Under the pieces are notes generated by a model, which saw only the letters and a program-made list of their open reading frames with translations, searched no databases and was not told where the DNA came from. The position numbers and the translations under genes are program-made. 64,000 nucleotides of DNA from JBDHTS01 sp044221445 (lineage in GTDB: Bacteria; Pseudomonadota; Alphaproteobacteria; Micavibrionales; Micavibrionaceae): the NCBI GenBank assembly GCA_044221445.1, contig JBGAPF010000001.1:62001-126000 (forward strand). The letters run 5' to 3'. Positions 60,201 to 64,000 of the stretch are shown in pieces. Position 1 is the stretch's first letter. The number at the start of each line of letters is the position of its first letter.

Positions 60201-63200
60201 GTATTCGTTGATATAGTCCGGCGCGCTTGCGCTATCGCCGATGCGGAAGACATAGGTGTCGTCGCCGGTCCCGCCGGTCAGGCTGTCCTGCTCCGTACCG
60301 CCTGTGATGATGTCGTTGCCCGCATAGCCGGAAATCTGGTCGTTGCCCCCGCGCCCGTCTATAGAGTCGTTCAGGTTCGACCCTGTAATGCCATGAGCCT
60401 CGTCGGTATCGGTGAGCGGCAGTCCCTTGGTCAGGTCCCAGACTATGCCGTTATCGAACACGACACGTTCCAGATAGGTCTGCACCACCGAAGCCCCAGT
60501 GGCGGGATCGTAGTTTCCTGAAACCCTGACCATGTCGCTATCGGAATACTGGATAGACAGGCCTCCGGGATCGGCCCACATTCTGACGTCCCCAGGCAAG
60601 ATGCCTCCAGTCAGCTTGATCGTGTCCGTCCCCTCGCCGGGCATTTCATATACATAGTCAGAAGCAAACTTATCGCTGTCGCCAAGGCGGAACACGTAAG
60701 TATCGTTGCCCGTGCCGCCCATAAGGCCATCCTGGCCCTGGCCGCCGGTTAGCGTGTCGTTGCCTGCATAGCCGGCCAAATTGTTGTTATTCGCGGCCCC
60801 GGTCATGCTGTCGTTGCCTGCGGAGCCATACATGGAATAGCTATCCGTCTCTGACATTTTTAAAGTCAGCCCGGCAGTCAAATTCCACGTCGTGCCGTTG
60901 TCGAACATTATTTTTTCGATATTGGGGACCAATCCGTCTGAAACAGCGTCGTAATAAGAGGTGACGGTGATTTTATCCTGCGCCGAATACTGGATGTAAA
61001 GGGTGCTCTGGTCGGTCCACATGCGGACATTCGCCGGAAGGATGCCGCCGGTCAGCTTGATCGTATCGCTGCCCTCGTTGCTGTATTCAGTGATGCTGTC
61101 CGGCGTGGCGGCCAGGCTGTCGCCCGTTCTGAAGATGTAAGTATCGTCGCCCGTGCCGCCCGTCAGCGCGTCCTGTCCCGTGCCGCCGTTCAGACTATCG
61201 TTCCCGGCATAGCCGTTCAGCTGGTCGCTGCCGCCGCGCCCTTCCAGCCAGTCGGCATTGGCCGAGCCAGAAAGCGGGTTTGCCGTGTCCGTCCCAACCA
61301 GCGTGACCGTCGTCAGGTCGATGACAGAGCCGTTGTCGAAAAGGATGCGTTCAAAGCGGGACAGACGCGATTCCCCAGGGTTATAAATGTATGCACCCGT
61401 CAGCGCGATCAGGTCGCTTCCATACTGGATATTGATCGTGCCTTCCATCGTCGCCCAGGCTGTGACGCTGGCGGGCAGGATGCCGCCGGTCAGCTTGATC
61501 GTATCCATCCCCTCGCCGGGCTTTTCGAACGCCGTGTCGGGGGTCGCGGCCAGGCTGTCGCCTGCCCTGAAGATATAGACATCGTCGCCCGCTCCGCCCG
61601 CAATATTGTCCTGGCCCGCGCCGCCGGTCAGGGTGTCGGCCCCGCCATTGCCGTAGATGAAATCGTTGCCGCCCCGCCCGTCGATGATGTCGGCGGCAGC
61701 CGAACCGTACAGCAGGTGGTTCTCGTCCGTGTCCGTCAGGGTCAGCCCGGCAGAAAGAGTCCAGACGGTGCCGTCGTCGAACAGGATTTTTTCGACCAGC
61801 GCGCCCGCGATAGTCTCGCCGCTGGCGCTCAAGCCGCCCTGAACGACGATCCGGTCGGTGGCGGAATACTTGATGACCAGCGATCCCGCGGCGTCGTTCC
61901 ACATCGTGACGGCGGTGGGCAGGATTCCGCCCGTCAGCTTGATCGTATCCGACCCCTGCCCGGCGCTTTCAATGATGACATCGGGATTGGCATTCAGGCT
62001 TTCACCCGCCTTGAACACGAAGATATCGTCGCCCGCGCCGCCGAACAGCTTGTCGGCGCCCGCTTCGCCATAGATCGTGTCGTTGCCGCTGCCGCCGTGC
62101 AGCTGGTCGTTGCCCGTGCCGCCATACAGCTTGTCCGCCCCGCCGCCGCCGAAGATCGTGTCGCCCAGGTCGTAGCCGCGGATCGTGTCCGCCGCCGGCC
62201 CGCCGATCAGGATATCGGCCGTGTTGACGCCCGTCGCGTTGTTGTTGTCGCCGTTGGCGGTGCCGCTGACGAATTTCCAGGCCGCATAGTTCGTCAGGTC
62301 CATCGTGAACCCGTCGGCAAAGACCAGGTGTTCGATCTTTTTCGCCCCGTCCGCGCCGCGCTGCCCCAGCAGGGTCGTCTCATCGACGCCGGCCTTTGTA
62401 ATGATGGTCAGGTCTTCGGTTCCGCTGCTGGCGAAGCTCATGCCTTCGAGCGTCAGCCCCGCCTTGAGCGTGATCGTGTCAATCCCGCCCGTGTCCGAGA
62501 TTTTATCCTTGCCCGCGCTCAAGGTAATGCCGTCATTGTCGGCCCCGCCCCTGATGGTGTCGCCGAACTTGGTGCCGATGATGTCCTCGACGGAGGCCAG
62601 CGTGTCCGTCTCCGTGCCATGTGTGACCTTGCCCGCGACCTTGTCGACGGTGATGGCGGAGCCCATCCACGAATAATCCGCCATATCCCTGCCGTCACCA
62701 CCGTCCAGGATATTGACGCCCGCCCCGCCGTTCAGGATGTCGTCGTCCGTCCCGCCCTGCAGCGTATCGTTCCCGTTTCCGCCCAGAAGCGTGTCGTTGC
62801 CCCCGCCGCCCATAAGGAGGTCGTTGCCATCCTTCCCGTCGAGCGTGTCGGTGCCGCCTAGCCCCACGATCGAGTCGTTACCGGCGTGACCGCGGATCAG
62901 GTCATCACCCCACGTTCCATTGATCTGAACGTTTTGTTGCGCAGCGGGTGGAAAATACGCAAGCCCGCTGTCGGACATTTTGACGTACCCACCGCTGCCC
63001 AGCTGGATCGTCGTCGGGAAAAAATTCACCTTGGATGCCAGGACCATGTCGTGGATAGTCAGCGATCCGACGTCCCTGACCGTGATCGTCACCGTCGAAC
63101 GGCCATCAGAATCGTCCGGCGTCTTTGAAAACCCGAGATCCTCGAACTTTATCCCTTCCCAAAATCGCAGCACTTCGAAATACGTGCCGCGCGCGATGAC

Positions 63201-64000
63201 GTCGTCGCCCCCGCGATAGACGATTGTCAGGTGCGGCACGCCGGGCGCAGCGGAGGCTGGCAAGTTATCGATATAATCGTTCCCCGACCCCGTCAGAATC
63301 GTCATTTTAGAGCCATAAGACACCTGGGCGTGGAACGTGTCGCCCATATTCGTCCCGCGGATCTCGAAGCCGTTGGGACGCGAGGGTCCCCCGAATGCCG
63401 CGCCGACGGCCTGGACCACGCCGCCGATATTAACGGTCTGGGTGAAGCCGACGAAGGCGCCGATATCAAAAGACCCGCCCGTTTTCGAGCCGGAATAATC
63501 CAGAAACTCGCCCTGCGCATTCACGCGCCCGCCAGGGCCGTAGGATTTCAGCGTGTCGGGCAGAAGCGTCGTCTGGGAGACCGTATAAACACTCTCGAAA
63601 TTCTTCAGGACCGCGCGCCCGCCTTCGGCGCTCCATATCGTCACTGTATCAGCGGACGTCTCCTCGCGGCGGTCCACAATATTTCCGCTGAAGGCCGTGT
63701 CGAACCCGTCCCCGCCGTCGAACATCTGCACGGCCCCGGTATTGAAACCTCCGCGCAACGTATCATCGTATTTTGTCAGGATAGCGTTTTCGATCGACAC
63801 CAGGGTGTCCGTATCGCCCCAGCCGTCTATCGCGCTTCCATTGCCGATACTGTTGAGTATCACGGTTACGCCGCCATGGCCCCCTGCGGCATCATCTTGG
63901 GAATAATCGACAGTGTCCGAACCTGCTCCTCCATTCAGGATATCCGTTCCTTTGCCCCCGACCAGAATATCTTTGCCCGATTCAGCATATAAAGAGTCAT
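57300..64000 (-). CDS. Second giant RTX protein (5' end outside window)
   Basis: The minus-strand frame is open from 57300 to the window edge, giving at least 2233 residues. The GTG at 63863 is internal (GGVTVILNS), and upstream codons still encode RTX repeats (LVGGKGTDILNGGAGSDTVD), so the true start lies beyond 64000. From the N-terminal side: a beta-rich non-repeat region (about 63600-62900), RTX arrays, at least five supermodules of about 444 bases, the block shared with the first giant gene, and a C-terminal target domain ending GLTDEQALVTSGNLIV. No FrpC-type module is visible in the part present. It converges on the first RTX gene with 168 bases between stops. Confidence 0.94.
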   Translation of the reverse strand, partial: DSLYAESGKDILVGGKGTDILNGGAGSDTVDYSQDDAAGGHGGVTVILNSIGNGSAIDGWGDTDTLVSIENAILTKYDDTLRGGFNTGAVQMFDGGDGFDTAFSGNIVDRREETSADTVTIWSAEGGRAVLKNFESVYTVSQTTLLPDTLKSYGPGGRVNAQGEFLDYSGSKTGGSFDIGAFVGFTQTVNIGGVVQAVGAAFGGPSRPNGFEIRGTNMGDTFHAQVSYGSKMTILTGSGNDYIDNLPASAAPGVPHLTIVYRGGDDVIARGTYFEVLRFWEGIKFEDLGFSKTPDDSDGRSTVTITVRDVGSLTIHDMVLASKVNFFPTTIQLGSGGYVKMSDSGLAYFPPAAQQNVQINGTWGDDLIRGHAGNDSIVGLGGTDTLDGKDGNDLLMGGGGNDTLLGGNGNDTLQGGTDDDILNGGAGVNILDGGDGRDMADYSWMGSAITVDKVAGKVTHGTETDTLASVEDIIGTKFGDTIRGGADNDGITLSAGKDKISDTGGIDTITLKAGLTLEGMSFASSGTEDLTIITKAGVDETTLLGQRGADGAKKIEHLVFADGFTMDLTNYAAWKFVSGTANGDNNNATGVNTADILIGGPAADTIRGYDLGDTIFGGGGADKLYGGTGNDQLHGGSGNDTIYGEAGADKLFGGAGDDIFVFKAGESLNANPDVIIESAGQGSDTIKLTGGILPTAVTMWNDAAGSLVIKYSATDRIVVQGGLSASGETIAGALVEKILFDDGTVWTLSAGLTLTDTDENHLLYGSAAADIIDGRGGNDFIYGNGGADTLTGGAGQDNIAGGAGDDVYIFRAGDSLAATPDTAFEKPGEGMDTIKLTGGILPASVTAWATMEGTINIQYGSDLIALTGAYIYNPGESRLSRFERILFDNGSVIDLTTVTLVGTDTANPLSGSANADWLEGRGGSDQLNGYAGNDSLNGGTGQDALTGGTGDDTYIFRTGDSLAATPDSITEYSNEGSDTIKLTGGILPANVRMWTDQSTLYIQYSAQDKITVTSYYDAVSDGLVPNIEKIMFDNGTTWNLTAGLTLKMSETDSYSMYGSAGNDSMTGAANNNNLAGYAGNDTLTGGQGQDGLMGGTGNDTYVFRLGDSDKFASDYVYEMPGEGTDTIKLTGGILPGDVRMWADPGGLSIQYSDSDMVRVSGNYDPATGASVVQTYLERVVFDNGIVWDLTKGLPLTDTDEAHGITGSNLNDSIDGRGGNDQISGYAGNDIITGGTEQDSLTGGTGDDTYVFRIGDSASAPDYINEYDAEGVDTIKLTSGILPSNVTLTANYGVMTIQYSALDSIVVQSGYDSASGSTVPYVEKIAFDNGTVWDLRTGLTQTDSDTGNQVYGTGLIDTINGKGGNDTLYGYGNNDTLDGGAGSDRLEGGLGSDQYIYGAGAGLGTDTIYDEGGDFDVIVLGAGYTASNVTLTRTGTYDLAIKSGAQTLFIVEGQFNGYSSVERLNFNDGTFINLMTYSHTVNGTAGDDYIIGTSYGAGGDRLNGMDGNDTILAGAGDDVVTGGNQNDTIYGDEGNDILSGNAGDDTIYAGNGNDTVVYDSGADTFSDSGGTDLISITNAAITASNVTLLRPSSNAGDLQILLNGNLAFTLQGQFNFDQGFETLKFANGSTMNLSTVQYTSTGTSGSDLLYGIGYGGNPSDIINANGGDDYIYGFQGDDKITGGVGNDVIDGGEGNDVYLYNAGDGVDMLYDALGTDVIQIGAGFVKGDLTWQRDGGSSNMLLFLKGTQIMALNDQFGMNHQIESVRFSDGSTQILVGLKISTLGTAGDDSYLAGITNNASLDDDIKGLGGNDYIYGDTGNDTLTGGTGNDILNGGEGNDTYVYNSGDGFDILNDSAGTDTIQIGTGYVKADLTWAMVNGADLALNLKGVLAMTVQNHFTDGYAVETVKFADSSTFALTGLTMTMNGTAAQDSLVGTNITKDVMNGLGGDDYIYGYGNNDTLNGGAGRDSLYGGLGDDTYIFKAGDSLIATMDYLAENIGEGMDTVKLTGGILPSSVYMWADGSMLHIRYSANDEITVQGAYDATGIVPTIEKVTFDNGTVWDLRNGLNMTDTGDSHTMLGSGQADTLDGAAGTDYLYGYGGNDTLKGGLDADNIYGDDGNDILYGGAGADTLTGGAGIDRFMFDPSTSSIDTINDFNKTEDILDLSNLLTNYDPLTKVLTDFVQITDGWMSSIIKVDLDGTGSASTWVQVATLTGITGLTDEQALVTSGNLIV
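57303..57620 (-). other. C-terminal type I secretion target region of second RTX protein
   Basis: The end of the second RTX gene encodes GGAGIDRFMFDP, DTINDFNKTEDILDLSNLL and IIKVDLDGTGSASTWVQVAT, closing GLTDEQALVTSGNLIV. This is the same layout as the first giant protein, so both probably use one type I secretion apparatus. Confidence 0.85.
58077..60263 (-). repeat. Collinear paralogous RTX block, copy B
   Basis: 2187 bases of the second giant gene match copy A (51534-53723) in domain order. Landmarks: GTYDLAIKSG, YSHTVNGTAGDD, GTSYGAG, LQGQF, FANGST, YGIGYGG, IQIGAGFVK, LNDQF, NSGDG and LNLKGV. Because the genes converge, the blocks form a diverged inverted repeat about 4.3 kb apart. Confidence 0.85.
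60263..62030 (-). repeat. Tandem ~444-base supermodule repeats in second RTX gene
   Basis: Equivalent GDDTY/GNDTY codons occur near 60260, 60704, 61145, 61583 and 62027, giving periods of 444, 441, 438 and 444 bases. Each carries KLTGGILP (one has KLTSGILP), a (I/V)QYS/KYS strand and an FDNG/FDDG-type HCBP motif. The period matches that in the first RTX gene. Confidence 0.88.

Noticed and set aside
61716..62861. 381-codon plus-strand open frame opposite the second RTX gene
   Set aside because: Antisense of RTX repeats; no ribosome site and no motif.
63861..63863. GTG as the start of the second RTX gene
   Set aside because: The frame stays open to the window edge and still encodes RTX repeats upstream, so this GTG is an internal valine.

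Overview
The window reads as a piece of an alphaproteobacterial chromosome with moderately high GC. This is inferred from gene content and order: yajC-secD-secF followed by an Mth938/DUF498 gene, a divergent DUF815 ATPase, serS-pcm-LysM/M23 peptidase, lipB, a fused malic enzyme, rlmJ and pdxH. A Micavibrio- or Rhodospirillales-like relative is possible, but the sequence alone does not settle it. I see no rRNA, CRISPR array, insertion sequence or prophage. Two tRNAs are present: Leu-GAG and Ser-CGA.

Layout. 1-5.3 kb: the end of a Ku gene and a full LigD (a bacterial NHEJ pair), then a REC-PAS-PAS-kinase-REC hybrid sensor. 5.3-14.6 kb: a squalene/phytoene-synthase-like protein (NDUFAF6 relative), superoxide dismutase, a TerC membrane protein, the Sec accessory operon yajC-secD-secF-Mth938 (NDUFAF3 relative), a DUF815 ATPase, an FAD enzyme and small proteins. 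14.6-20.3 kb: cell-wall peptidase, pcm, serS, N-formylglutamate amidohydrolase, lipB, tRNA-Leu. 20.5-30.9 kb: PAP2 phosphatase, malic enzyme, MgtE, DUF4236 protein, PBP1A-type enzyme, cysteine-synthase-like enzyme, lipoprotein, rlmJ. 30.9-41.5 kb: glycine-zipper lipoprotein, pdxH, htpG, coaBC with two small partners, mutS. 41.6-46.4 kb: a lone AAA ATPase, recQ, a single-domain response regulator, tRNA-Ser.

46.5-64 kb is the accessory and most unusual part. A secreted 367-aa protein, a 187-aa AT-rich membrane protein and a 2975-aa RTX protein form a series in which each start codon overlaps the previous stop (ATGA). The giant protein has an AT-rich hydrophobic N-terminal region. Next comes a FrpC-like self-processing module with an Asp-Pro junction at residues 609/610. 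After that are more than 2000 residues of RTX repeats and a type I secretion C-terminal signal. Facing it, tail to tail, is a second giant RTX gene whose 5' end lies beyond the window. The two share a collinear block of about 2.19 kb and a tandem supermodule of about 444 bp (146-148 aa), so they are paralogues in inverted orientation. No type I secretion transporter is encoded here, so export must use machinery elsewhere.

The best candidate for an undescribed system is the three-gene locus at 46544-57131: an AT-rich membrane protein (possible immunity or partner) coupled to a giant RTX protein predicted to self-cleave. That function is inference.
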